64,000 bases of DNA from Macrolepiota albuminosa. Taxonomy: Eukaryota; Basidiomycota; Agaricomycetes; Agaricales; Agaricaceae. The number at the start of each line of letters is the position of its first letter. The stretch's first letter is position 1. Positions 32,127 to 43,405 of this stretch are shown here, piece by piece. Both the position numbers and the translations under genes were made by a program. The notes beneath the pieces were generated by a model. It saw nothing but the letters and a program-made list of their open reading frames with translations. It was not told the DNA's origin and made no database searches. The stretch covers positions 1,959,553-2,023,552 of the forward strand of contig JAMWFC010000049.1 of assembly GCA_027475525.1 (NCBI GenBank), read 5' to 3'.

Positions 32127-35100
32127 ATGAACCTGAACTCTCTAAAGAAACGCAAGCGACCAAAAACAACAGTCATCAGACAAAGGGACCTCATCCCGTT
32201 TGCTGAGGAAAGGACACAACTCACTCAGAACACACGAGGGTTGCCAGTCCTCATAACACAACGGCTACCACTGGGTCCCGCTCCCATTGTAACTGGTGCA
32301 CCACCTGCGGCATTTGCAGATGATGATAACTTTGCACACTTGGACAATAATCCAACGGTAGATGATGTAGATGATACAATGCCCGTATCCATAAGGCATG
32401 TAAAGGTGATTTGAATGTATGCTATTATTGAGAGTGAATTATTCAAGTTCATACATAGACACAGGCAGATTATCTTAACGACTTCATCAACCATGTTCCA
32501 TAGTTGCTCAATGGATTGCTTGGTCGTGAATCAATGGATGACATTACTAATTGCCTTGCTTGTTCTGACCATTACCTTGCACGATGGCAATGCCGTGATT
32601 GCATTGGGTCAAGAATATTCTGTCGCAGATGTTTCTGCCGCACACACAACTCCAACCTGTTTCACCAACCTGAAGTATGGAATGGTAGGTATTTTCAACC
32701 AATGAATATGTCAGATACTGGAGGGTATTTCTATATCCAACACAATTCATTGCATGCAAACTGTCATCAAGGGAAGGTCAGGGTCAGGGCTCTTGAGGAC
32801 CACGAGCAGAAAAAGGACATTCAGGAGCAAGAGTTTCTACAACTCGAATATCAACTGGATGTTGAACTTCCATCAGCGGATAGCGATCCGGGACATCCGG
32901 CAGCGCATCCATCCATGACTTCAGATTTCCTGAGCAGACTTCAGGATGCCAGCCTTGATCAAATCATAGAAGAGGAAGAGCAACAGGACCCAGAGAATAA
33001 TGTGCCAATAGAAGATATTCCAGAAGATCGGCCAGCCACAAATGGGTTCCGTATGGACAGATATGATTGCTTTGGGAATCCAATACAACGGATTGTTCAC
33101 ACAACTGGAGTACACTACATCACTGTCATTTCATGTGAGTGTTCTGGGATGGATGTCTTGGTGGAGGATACCATCTGCTCGCAGCTGGTCCCCAGTACAT
33201 TTGATCGGACACAAACATATTTTACAACGGCTGTGCTGGACGACTTCCATCTGACAAATCTAGAGTGCAAAGCATCCGCCTACCAGTACTGGCAGAAAAT
33301 TGCAAGAATAACTTCCCCAATTGCATCTTCTGGTGAGGTGGATAACCTTTACTGCAAGCTACGATGAATTTCTCGTTCATGGTGGTGGCTGAAGAAGTTG
33401 AAGTGGGCAGGCTTCGGCCATGATGAATTGAGGCATCCCATGGTGCCGGACTGTGGTGAACTTGCAATATTCTGTCCAACTTGTTCCCAACCAGGAGTCA
33501 ATCTTCCATCCAACTGGGAAGAAGATCCCGTCCGGTGGAAGTTCAATCGTTCTTTAATGATGGACGGCAACTTCAAGGCGGATCACGTCCGACATTCTAA
33601 TCCTGCTCATGATGTATGGCATTCAGAAGGCGGTGGTATGATGGCCAGGAGGGATGAGCTCACCCACTATCTCAAGCGCGCAAAGGAACAGCCAACGGTG
33701 AGTGACATTCTTTAACTCTACCTGTCCGCTGTCCGCTCATCAATTCAATCCTGTCCGTCAGCCATCCGCTGGACCTCCGTCTGTCCAGGGAGCCGCTTGT
33801 GAAAACACATTCAAAGCTATTGAAAAGGCTCTGATGATGAACAAGTTATGCAACATTACTGGTATTGTTGCAATGGCATGTACATGGCACGGCTGCTTTG
33901 CTCCTAATAGTGTAACAAACTTGACCCGTGGTGAAGGCCAGGTTTACATAGACTTTTCCATCACACGGGCAGTTAAGACGACCAACATGGATGGGATTCA
34001 GCATCTCCTACTGGTATATGACATAGCATGCCAGTGGTGTGTCAAATTTTCTGAACGGCTTGCTGAGGCCAGAGAAGTCCTGCCAGATAATCTACTCATG
34101 GACTTTGCAATAGGACGGACTTCTTCATGTCCATGGGCATAAGGAGGATTGTTTTTTCCGCTTTGCCCCGTCCTTCATTCCTGGGGCCGGTCATTTGGCT
34201 GGGGAGATAATTGAAAGTCTCTGGTCTACACTAAATGAAGTCTCACAGATGGCCCGTATGGCTACCTTGGCACATCGGGCAGAAATCCTTGATGATCACA
34301 TGTGTGACTCAAACTAGAAGAAGCTGCTTGACATGGTTCCATTCCTATGTTGAAAGTACAGGACTGCTGTTGAGATGAGAGATGCAGCCGTTCAATATTT
34401 CACCAAGCGATCCGTCGGAATATCAATGGATTTACTAACAAGCTGGGAAGCCGGAATAGCTAAGGCAGAAAGGCTCAGAGAGGAGGGAAACCGTAAAGCA
34501 ATGGATATTCTGAAAGCTCGTACAATGACCTTCAATAGTGCAAGTGAAGACCGAATGGCAGCAGACAGTGGAAACCACTCAACGGATGTTGCAGCAACGG
34601 ATATTCATTCCTTCTGGATTCAACTTGCCCTTGACATTGAGGAGCAGCAGTAAGGTGTATTGCTGATGGCCCAACCTATTTTACTAATTGGAAGCTCAGA
34701 ATTGCAATTCAGGACCAGGTTCGCTGTTTGAATCAGCATGCAAGCAATGATGATCAGCAAAAGGTCGAGGCAGAAAGAGAACTATTAAGGGTTTGACTCA
34801 ATGTCCTTGCTGCTTCTCAGGATAGGAGCGGGTTTATTGCTGGTAGAAGGTGGACTGCCCCCCTGGAACCGGATGAAGTTCCCGGAGCCTTTGACGACAA
34901 TGAAATGGCAGAAGATGGACAACCAGCAGATCCGCTGGTACCACCGGCAGATAACCTTGAACCAATGGATGTAGTTGTTCCAGAAGATTTTGAAATCTCC
35001 TTCCCATCTATGATCATGGGTAATGTCTCACCATTAACAATGATAGAGCGCAATCTGCGCTTGATTCAAATTGAAAGGCTCCTGCAAGCCCTTTGGGAAT

Positions 35101-35843
35101 TCATTGCAGAGAAATCATTCCTATATTCTCATGTTGTCTGGGTCGCCCCAAGCAAGAATGTGAAAACTTGAGCTTGCACATCTCTTCAAAGAATCCAGGC
35201 CTCAATCCTGGTGAAGGCTTGTGCCTATGCATGATGCCGCAGTGCTCTGCTGCAACTGGGATCGGACCCCAGCATTCAGAGAAAGTATCCAGTTCTACAG
35301 AAAGCGGATTTGAATGCAAGCATAGCTATACGAGATCCCAACATTCCTGGTTCATCAAGGATCAAGGTATCTTGGATATGGCACTCTAATTCTGATGCAG
35401 AAAATGAATCTGCAACTATTTCTGAATGTGAGTCCTCTTGTTAACATTTCCGTTATCATTACATTCGTTCGTGAACATATCTCTTCAGTTAATTATTTCC
35501 GAATGTGAGTCCTCTTGTTAACATTTCTGTTATCATTACATCCGTTTGTAAACATATCTCTTCAGTTAATCGTGTTCATTATCTACGTGCTAGAGCACAA
35601 CGCAACAGATAGACAGAGGAATGTCAGCTTGTCACGAGTGAAATGGAGTGGACAGTTCGGTATTTCTTCAACCAGGCAGATATTTGGTCGAAGCGTGGTA
35701 TGTCAGTGAAGAAAAGAGGTCTCCAGTCATATGCCCACAAAAAGGTGGCCATGTGGCAAGAATTGGCCTTGATGGCAATTGATAAATTTAGGCGGGTGCT
35801 TCCTGATTTTATTCCCCCCCAAACTGCAAGAGATCCGCTGTGA
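32127..35843 (+). pseudogene. KDZ transposase with CxC2-type cysteine cluster, decayed
   Basis: Exon 1 from ATG 32127 leads through an intron to exon 2 at 32504 (acceptor ccatag). The CxC2-like cluster spans about 32540-32760 (CLACSDHYLARWQCRDC, FCRRCFCRTH), followed by CECSGMDVLVEDTIC and LDDFHLTNLECKASAYQYW. The transposase core has DGNFKADH (about 33563-33586), YDIACQW (about 34017-34037) and GEIIESLW (about 34204-34227), which carry the expected acidic residues of the RNase H-like fold. An intron at 33698-33761 (GTGAGT...TCAG) joins in frame. Breaks are TGA 33365-33367, a frameshift near 34105-34122, TAG 34315-34317 and TGA 34351-34353. C-terminal pieces occur at 34375-34653, 34840-35170 and 35643-35843. 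It is the best mobility gene of the element but not functional here. Confidence 0.85.
35424..35577 (+). repeat. 77-bp tandem duplication in the 3' part of the KDZ gene
   Basis: GAATGTGAGTCCTCTTGTTA starts at 35424 and again at 35501. The copies differ at four or five bases, several at CpG. It probably lies in an intron. Confidence 0.9.
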
Positions 35844-35850
35844 AAATGGT

Positions 35851-35958
35851 GGATGCAGAGATGGATTGATGTGACGGATGCAGAGACGGATTGATGTGAT
35901 GGATGCAGAGATGGATTGATGTGACGGATGCAGAGACGGATTGAACTGATGGATGCAG
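35851..35958 (+). repeat. 25-bp tandem repeat, about four copies
   Basis: Unit GGATGCAGAGATGGATTGATG plus GTGAC/T, repeated from 35851 with single-base variants, then a partial unit. It follows the end of the KDZ transposase frame. Confidence 0.92.
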
Positions 35959-36091
35959 CTTGCTGCCATCAGCGGATGATCAGAACGGATTTGTGACAGT
36001 CACGTGCAATGGAATTGTTGAAAATCACTTTTGTTTACAAGGCACAAAAATCTGATACATAGCAGTTTCCGCATCTACAAGCAAGAGTGCA

Positions 36092-38197
36092 ATGGCATCT
36101 ACCTCTGTACCACACAATGTCATGTCCCAAGCCACTGTACTAGAAAATTTGCAAGAGGTTGTTGACTACATTGAGTCACGCCTCATTGCAGCACTTTCCA
36201 TATTCTTGCGCCAAGTCTTGAAGCGGAAGAGGCATGAATTATCCAGCATCTAGACAAGAAGTTGGTAAGATAACTTCAAAATGTGTAAATATATTAGGAT
36301 CTGACTGTGTGCCATAGAACTTTGTATTGTCATATCTGGGGGCTGCATCACTGAATAATGTGGTTTGCAATGTCCCAGACATTATCAAAAGCATGAGCCA
36401 ATTTTTCCCTCTCCAAAATCAGCAAACTTTGCCCACAGAGATCCTGGAGTTTGTTGATGGCCGTCAAGGTCTTATCAGGAATCTGTATGGCTGTGATTGG
36501 TGGAACCACATTGGCCGAGAGGATGTTCAGGTCTTAAGCAATGAAATGCTGGAGCATTGCCTTCTCGTACATCAGCAAAGCTTCCACTCTCTTGAAAGCT
36601 TCTTGGCATGCAACCGCCGGCTGCCCATGACATTGCCATCCAATGGATTGGTGTCCGTCCCAGCACCAGACAATTTGCTCTGTGTGTTTGCAGGTAGCGG
36701 ATCCACCAGGGGCCACCAGCAGACGCTTCTAGCCCTAGACAAGTGGCAGTCGCTGGATAGGACGGAACATGTGCCAACGGCCAACGATATGATCCGCCTG
36801 TTTGCTGGCAGCAAGTCTGTTGCTGCTTCCATTGTCAGTTCCGTTGCCAGGTCCGTGGATCCTGCTCGGACGGGCCAATTGACAGGCATCGAGTCCCATA
36901 CCAACAGTATTGATGGTGAGCAGCCTGATCCTCAAGACTGTCTCTCCATGGCCCATCTTACCACTCTCCCTGATGTCAACTCTCCCCAATGGCCATCCTT
37001 GACGCATATCAAACCCTCGAACGCACAACATCCATTCCACCACCTCTATAGTCAGAGTAAACCTGGACTGGTGTATGGCCCTACAATGGAAAACTCTCAC
37101 GTTGTGGTTCAACCGGCATCCCAACTTCCTTCCGCCCCAGCAGCTCATGTCCGTGGGACATTCAGGGAGCTGGGGGAAACTGACGACGACCAGGTGGATA
37201 TCCCTAATCCATCCATTAGTGACCCTGACTTAGAGGGTATCCCTCCTTTGTTCATTCCTGTGGAAGAGGAGACGGAAGATGATTTTTTGCTGCCTTTGTT
37301 CATTCCTGCGGAAGAGGAGACGGAAGACGAATCTTTGCCACCTTTGTTCATTCCTGCGGAAGAGGAGATGGAAGAGGATTCTTTGCCTCCTTTGTTCATT
37401 CCTGCAGAAGAGGAGACCAAAGACAATGATTTGCCCCCTTTGTTCATTCCTGCAGAAGAGGAGATGGACAACAATTCTTTGCCACCTCTATTTATTGTTG
37501 GTGAAGGAGCAGAAGGACTAACAGCGATGGAGACTGTGGCGGTCAGTGATGGCGGACAAACGGAAGTCCGGAGCGGCAGACGTATGATGACCAAGGACGA
37601 AGAAAATCTTCCGCCGCTATTTCCTGTGACGGCAGAAGAGACGGATGGAGGCATGGCAGCTGATGACGAAGAAAATCTTCCACCGCTTTTTGATGTAACG
37701 GCTCTTCAAAGCCAGTCTTCCCCCTTCCAACAATCTCCTTCTCCAACCCTACCTACTGGTAACAATGTCCAGGAGTGGGAGGAATATGAGACACGTATGA
37801 CTCGACGTGAGGATCAGAGAAGAATTAACAAATTGTATCAACAACGTGAGTATAATTTGGCACTGGTAATCATAGTTAATTTATTTCAACAGAACAAGAA
37901 TTTCGTGCTAGAGCAAAACATGGTTGATGTAGGCCCATTGGCCCTTTCAATCAAGCTGGTTGTACTGATGATGTGTCTGTTGATATGTCAGAGTCACCCT
38001 CACCATCTTCATTGTCAGGCCTGATAGCAAACTATGAAGACATCACACTTCCCAGACCTCAGGGGCCATATACACCGGACGACTTTGCATTTTTGACAGC
38101 AGACTACCTGCTTGATAAGGATTTGTTCTATTCAGACACATTATATGAATCTAATAAAGAGGAGGAATACACATCAGACGAGCAATTTAATCCTTAG
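36092..38197 (+). pseudogene. KDZ cargo gene with 16-residue acidic repeats
   Basis: ATG 36092 opens a 53-residue frame that may be exon 1. The main frame is about 36318-37845 and lacks its own ATG (the first codon after the upstream stop that could start is TTG 36327), so it is an internal exon. After a Leu/Asn-rich N-terminal part it contains a 16-residue repeat of the type PLFIPAEEETEDESLP (five full copies plus a partial one, 37245-37500) and two looser LPPLF copies. An intron 37846-37892 (GTGAGT...ACAG) joins to a last exon with a TGA at 37925-37927 and a TAG at 38195-38197. I do not recognise the family. Its place between transposase and inverted repeat suggests an accessory role. Confidence 0.5.
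37245..37500 (+). repeat. 48-bp coding tandem repeat, five copies and a partial one
   Basis: Units start at 37245, 37293, 37341, 37389 and 37437, with a partial copy at 37485. Each encodes P-L-F-I-P followed by an acidic run. The first residues are well kept and the acidic part varies (ETEDDFL, ETEDESL, EMEEDSL, ETKDNDL). Confidence 0.95.
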
Positions 38198-38384
38198 TTA
38201 CTATAATTCTTGGCTTTTATCCTTAGTTACTATAATTCTTGGCTTTTATCCTTAGTTACTATAATTCTTGGCTTTTCCGTTGGTTATTGTTTGTCAAGAT
38301 TAACCGTCCCGTTGTGCCGCTGACGAATCTGTTGGTTATTTTTTGTCAAGATTAACCATCCCATTGTGTTGCTGACGAATCCAT
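38190..38384 (+). repeat. 29-bp triplicate and 52-bp duplicate near the right inverted repeat
   Basis: TCCTTAGTTACTATAATTCT plus TGGCTTTTA occurs three times (38190-38276), then GTTGGTTATTGTTTGTCAAG and what follows occurs at 38279 and 38331. They lie right after the stop codon of the acidic repeat gene. Confidence 0.9.
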
Positions 38385-38699
38385 TATAAATCCATTTGAT
38401 CCGTTACCTCCCATGGTGCACTAGAAGGAACATAAACTGACAATATTTTGCTAGACCACAGGATGTTGTAAAAAATTACAACCTTACTTTGTTTATCATA
38501 CTGTGTAGTAAATAACAATTAGTAAAAGGAATTTATGTCATGTCTAATGATGTGCACTAACGGGATTCAAACCCGGCTCTTGTACACTATATGAAATATG
38601 AATGTATCAATATTCCATTGGACCACATGTCCTTACCAAAAAGCAGTACAGTGTACATGTAGTGCAAGGATGAAGCAGTATAAAACGACACCATTATAC

Positions 38700-38915
38700 G
38701 CAGCTGGCTCACATGCCAATGTCAGCTACCATCCGCTGGCATGCCAGCAGGCAGCAGACACCTATGCACCCTCTTCTGCCCTTCCCCCTCTTTCTCCCCA
38801 GTGCCATCCTCTCCACTCCCCACACTACCTCACACGCCAACCCCGTCCACCACATGCACCCCGCTTCCCTCCTCCCCCCTGACCTAACGTCCGCTGGCGT
38901 ACCAGTGGACACCCA
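38700..38915 (+). repeat. Internal duplicate within the right inverted repeat
   Basis: The stretch from CAGCTGGCTCACATGCCAAT to the CGTCCGCTGGCGTACCAG motif repeats 40137-40375 in the same orientation. Confidence 0.85.
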
Positions 38916-39017
38916 TGCTCTACTGAGAGGCAGGTTTGACTCCTGCTAGTGCACATTGTATAATAGCAGCAGGCCACTGACGTCTGCTAGCTTGAACACT
39001 GTCGTGTCTTCTAAGTA

Positions 39018-39660
39018 AGCGCCTGTGGTACAATGGAATATTGATAAATTGATATTTCATATTGTGCACAAGAGGTGGGTTCGACTCCTGCTAGTGCATA
39101 TTAGAGCAGCAGGCCGCTGATGTCCGCTAGCATCATTAATGTGATCCGTTTAAAACTCCAGAGATTTCTGCAGTGGCATGGGTTGATCGTCTTTGCGCAT
39201 GTGGTCATTCCAGATCTCGTGACTATGCGCAACTTCGGCCAACCCATACCCGCTTCAGTAATTTCTAGCGTTTTTAACGGATCAACTTGATGATGCTAGC
39301 GAGTGATGAACGGATATTTTATTAGGGCTCTATTAAAATATTTGTCACTAGCAGGAGTCGAACCCGCCTCTCAATTGCTATGGTGTACATCAATATCAGT
39401 CTAATATTCTGCTACACCCCATGGTTTTTCTCTTTCCTGTATACTTCTATGGTGTAAATAAATATCAGTCTAATATTGTCAATTCAATACAGATGCACCA
39501 GTTGCAGTAAAATCTCTATCCGTTCAAATTCTGTATGGGTCTGTTTGTGCACTACATAAACACCGTCCTGACTTACAGTAAGCGCCTGTGGTGCAATGGA
39601 ATATTCATAAATTGATATTTCATGTTGTGCACAAGAGGTGGGTTTGACTCCCGCTAGTTG
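39018..39660 (+). repeat. tRNA-like modules in the right inverted repeat
   Basis: A-box and B-box-like pairs: TGGTACAATGG 39026-39036 with GGTTCGACTCC 39078-39088, and TGGTGCAATGG 39589-39599 with GGTTTGACTCC 39641-39651. Both share the 'aatatt...gatatttcat' middle. Inverted partial copies lie near 38545-38640 and 39345-39400. Confidence 0.55.
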
Positions 39661-40814
39661 CTATTATATAATAGCAGCAGGCCGCTGACGTCCGCTAGCA
39701 TCATGAATTTGATCCGTTGAAAACTCCAGCAATTGCTGCAGTGGCATAAGATGGACGAGTTTGCATGTGTGTTCATTCCCATTCTCATGACAAGTTGATG
39801 ATGCATTGTGGCGACTGCCTTTGTGCTGGTCTTTGTAAAAAAGGTAGCCATCTGTGGTGTATTGTCACCAGTCATGAGAACTGGAATGATCTCATGTGTC
39901 CACTCCTCCATCCTATCCCACTTCAGTAATTGCTAGAGTTTTGGTCAGATCAACTACCACAGGCGCTTACTACAGGTCAGTACGATGTACATGTAGAGCA
40001 AAAATGCACCCATATAAAAACACATCATTAGTCCCCGTTAAGGTGGAGTAGGGGGAGTAGAACCCACTGCTGTACACAATATTGAATATCAATAAACAAA
40101 TATTCCACTGAACCACTGGGACTGGTTGCACTGCTGATGTCAGCTGACTCACATGCCAATGTCAGCTACCGTCAGCTACCGTCCGCTGGCATGCTAGCGG
40201 ACAGTGGACACTCATGCGCCCTCTTCCGCCCTTCCCCCTCTTTCTCCCCAGTGCCATCCTCTCCACTCCCCACACTACCTCACATGCCACCCCCATCCAC
40301 CACATGTACCCCGCCTCCCTCCTCCCTCCTGACCTGACGTCCGACGTCTGCTACGTCTGCTGGCGTACCAGCAGACACCCACACTCCTCCCCTTCCCCCT
40401 TCCCCCTCTTTCTCCCCACCCCCATCCCTCTTCCGCCACCCCCCACGCTCCCTGAGACGCCACTCCATGCGGCGGACGCCCATGCAGCCCATTTCCTTCT
40501 CTCCTGCCCTGATGCCGGACAATGCCGGAGGTTGCCGACAGATTCCCGTGGATGCCGACGGATACCAGCGGATATCTGGCGGATGCTGATGGATGCCAAT
40601 GGATGCCAGCAGGTCATGACAGCTGCTAACAAACTCCGATGGATGCCAGCTGATGGCCAGCTGATGGCTGCTGATGCCAACCCCCCTTTCATGCCACGAA
40701 AACTCTTTTGGGAGGTATGCCACCCCCCTTCCACCTCAAAAAATCCATACGGGAACCTGCGGAAACGTAGGTGGCCATCCGTTCATTGTGTTATCCGACC
40801 TTTGAATCTATCTG

Positions 40815-40885
40815 TTAGTGCAACGGTTAAATGTGTGTTCCGTTGCTGGAGGCTTTTCCAAGGCCAGGGGTTCGATTCCCCCCCA
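40815..40885 (+). repeat. tRNA-like module with a long middle
   Basis: A-box-like TAGTGCAACGG (40816-40826) and a perfect B box GGTTCGATTCC (40869-40879) flanked by a GGGG/CCCC pair. The inverted copy is at about 13945-14030. It is the closest to a real tRNA among the modules, but I could not fold a full cloverleaf. Confidence 0.45.
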
Positions 40886-41498
40886 CAGGCATACAATGGG
40901 CAAGACGACGTTACCTTTTTCCTTGGTCCAACCAGACCCCGTGGACCTGCATAGGCCTCTGCAGATGTCTGCTGGTGCCCTGCACAGGCCTGGGAGGGCC
41001 TGCGTAGGTTTGAGTCCATCGATGTATGTCTGTGTAGATGTCTGCTGGTGGCTTGTGTAGGCCTGCATAGGTTTGCAGGGCCCTTTTGTGGACGTATGCT
41101 GGTGTCAGGGGTGGGAAAAGGAGGGAAGAGGAGACGTGCAGCCTCGAGTTATTGTGGGGAGGAAGGGAGAGGGAGGGAAGTGGGGAACCTCGAGGAGGGT
41201 TTATTCATGCCATGAAGTCTGCCAATGGAGGAGGTTTTCACTCATGGGCTGATGCCCGCCAGCGGCCACTGACACACATTGACGTCCACTAGTGTCTGCT
41301 GGCATCCACCGTGCCTGCGTGTGCATGTGTGTGCCCGCCTTTTATCGATCCAGTGGACCATGTCATACAGCACATTGTGACACATCTGCGGCTCTGTATT
41401 CTACGGCACTGTGGGGACTGCTCCACTCCAGTGTAGCAGACTCCGCTGGACATGTATGGTATGGCACAAAGCGAGCTCCCGTACAACATATGACATGT

Positions 41499-43380
41499 AC
41501 CGTTGTGATGCCCTACCCTGCATTTCCAATGTATCAATTTCCGATAGAAAAAAGTCTTCAGACAGAGGAAATTTGCCTGTTTCTATTGTAAAACCTAGCT
41601 ACGAAACAGGCAACAGTTTTCTTTGCCCTTTTTTTGATAAGAAACAAATTATGGCCTCAGTAGTGAAGTATTAATGTAATTATTAGCTGCACCGATACAA
41701 ATGATTAATAAAGGGTCTTCTACTATTATTATGAAACCGTTCCACTAAAGACGTTTAATCTATAAGAGCTTTACTGACAATAGAGCAAAGACGACGTACC
41801 ATTCAATGTTCCTCATGAGAATTGCACCTAAGGCTCCAATGACGGTGGACACCGAACACCGCATAAACCCAGCAGCGTGTGTTTAGTCTTGACGTCCAGC
41901 TACGGGTATAGAATGTATATATAGATATTCTACTAACTACAATAAAAATAACTAGAAACAGAACGTTTAGTATGAGTGTTTCGATATGCATAAAGTGAAC
42001 ATACCTGGCCTTGACTATGCCCAGATCTACTTGATGAGGTATTGTTACATTGCTGCACTGCGCATTACATTGAGCAAGTTCGATCGTCAAGAACACTTCA
42101 TGTACCAAATTCTTTCCACATGAAGTGAAATCAGGCTCATTAGGCTCGTGGCGTACTATATGTTTGGCGATAATGAGCTTTGCATTCCACTTGACCTCTT
42201 TCAAAGCATCCGAGTAAGTCCAAACTTCATCAAGCCGTTGATTTTCATGAGTATGGAATGCGGCAACGAGAATTCCTCGTCCATCAAAAGCTTTCGTTGT
42301 GAGATGGGTCCGTTTGTCATGATGCGTATAGCTCCTGACTCAAGGTCAATGAACGAGCAAACCAAGAGGTCAAAACATACAGAAAAACGAGATGAGCGGG
42401 TCTAATGTGATACAGCACATCTGAATACCTCTCCGTCACCTGGAGAATCCCCTGACATCATCTCTGCCATCATACTTAGAGGGAAGAGCACCATCAAGGG
42501 GCACACAAGGGAGCAGATAAAGACATAAAGGAAAAAATAGTGGGACGACGTAGAGAAGCTCAGATTGGAGAAGACATCAAATCGAGTAGTACGTGCCTTG
42601 GTTTTGGGAAACGAAGCATATAAATACCTCTGCTTAGGCGAGGAGATACTTGGAATTATGATGTCAATGATACGGTGGTGGCAACCTGTATTTATCACAA
42701 ACACATCAATAAGGGATATAGAAACAGCGACGGTGAACGACCACAAGAAAACGCATATGATTCGGAGTAGAGTCTGAAGTAAGTAGTGGGGGAATCCGAA
42801 TAACTGTCGGAAGAGTCTGAATAAGAATATTTAACTTTGAGCATAGCCCGTTGTTGCTCCATGTTAAGCCATGGCACATTAATAATTGGTCATAATGATG
42901 GCTTGTCGCATGGCAGTCTGTCGAAATCAGTAAGTGCCATGATCTAGTAAATCAATGATTTGTTGTCATATATCTATTGCACTGGATAACAGACCTCTCA
43001 AGTGACAATAGGTGTTCATTAGATAGTGGCAATATGCCGAATCTTTCGGGGGGTATATCAGCATTCAGGGATTGCTCTCCACAGAAGGCAGCCAAGGAAA
43101 TAAGTCATAATGCATGTGTCTGCTCCGATATATGATTTTCGCGTGGCAGCTATTATCTGCGATCTAATAGCGTGTCCTGTCATGCCTGTACCAGACAAGA
43201 CATAGAAAGACTCACAATTAGTCATTGAAATAGGCCTATTTTTGGGTCGACTGGACATCCAATATATCTGGCAAGGAAAGAACATCAGCCAAATAAAATT
43301 GGAACATTATGGACTGAGTGGGTGTAGAGAATGTGTTAAAACAGACTCAACTGTGGCTACATTCTGGCGTATGTAGATAT
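41499..43380. other. AT-rich flank of the KDZ element with an unrecognised minus-strand gene remnant
   Basis: On the minus strand about 42320-41995 is open and reads like protein (RGILVAAFHTHENQRLDEVW, then DALKEVKWNAKLIIAKHIV). It ends at a GTATGT donor with a possible acceptor about 120 bases later. I do not recognise it. The rest holds only short frames. The minus-strand frame near 43230 with FYVLSGTGMTG is reminiscent of a P-loop but too weak to name. Confidence 0.35.
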
Positions 43381-43405
43381 CAAACATTAACATAGTAAAG
43401 CTATG

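Larger units (their letters stand above)
13350..41498 (+). mobile_element. Giant KDZ-superfamily DNA transposon with long inverted repeats
   Basis: The ends are long inverted repeats (13350-15935 and 38478-41498). Inside are a KDZ transposase gene (32127-35843), a Zn-cluster-like protein gene (16433-29624, interrupted), a minus-strand orphan gene (29710-31884) and an acidic repeat gene (36092-38197). Without the nested 11.46-kb gypsy element and one target copy it would be about 16.7 kb. KDZ (Kyakuja-Dileera-Zisupton) elements are known from basidiomycete genomes. The terminal sequence is ACATGTCATATGTTGTACGG. I could not find a clear target duplication: the flanks ...CCAGTTT and ACCGTTG... 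match only partly. All genes I could test carry nonsense codons, so this copy is inactive. Confidence 0.75.
38478..41498 (-). repeat. Right terminal inverted repeat of the KDZ element
   Basis: Reverse complement of 13350-15935, ending at 41498 with the complement of ACATGTCATATG. It is longer than the left copy partly because of an internal direct duplication (38700-38915 repeats 40137-40375). It contains the same palindromes, pyrimidine-rich tracts and tRNA-like modules. Confidence 0.88.

Noticed and set aside
13343..41505. Target-site duplication of the KDZ element
   Set aside because: CCAGTT and ACCGTT next to the ends agree at only four of six bases, which is not convincing.
43058..43285. 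Helicase P-loop of a Helitron (FYVLSGTGMTG)
   Set aside because: Only one weak motif in a short frame; no Rep domain or further helicase motifs nearby.
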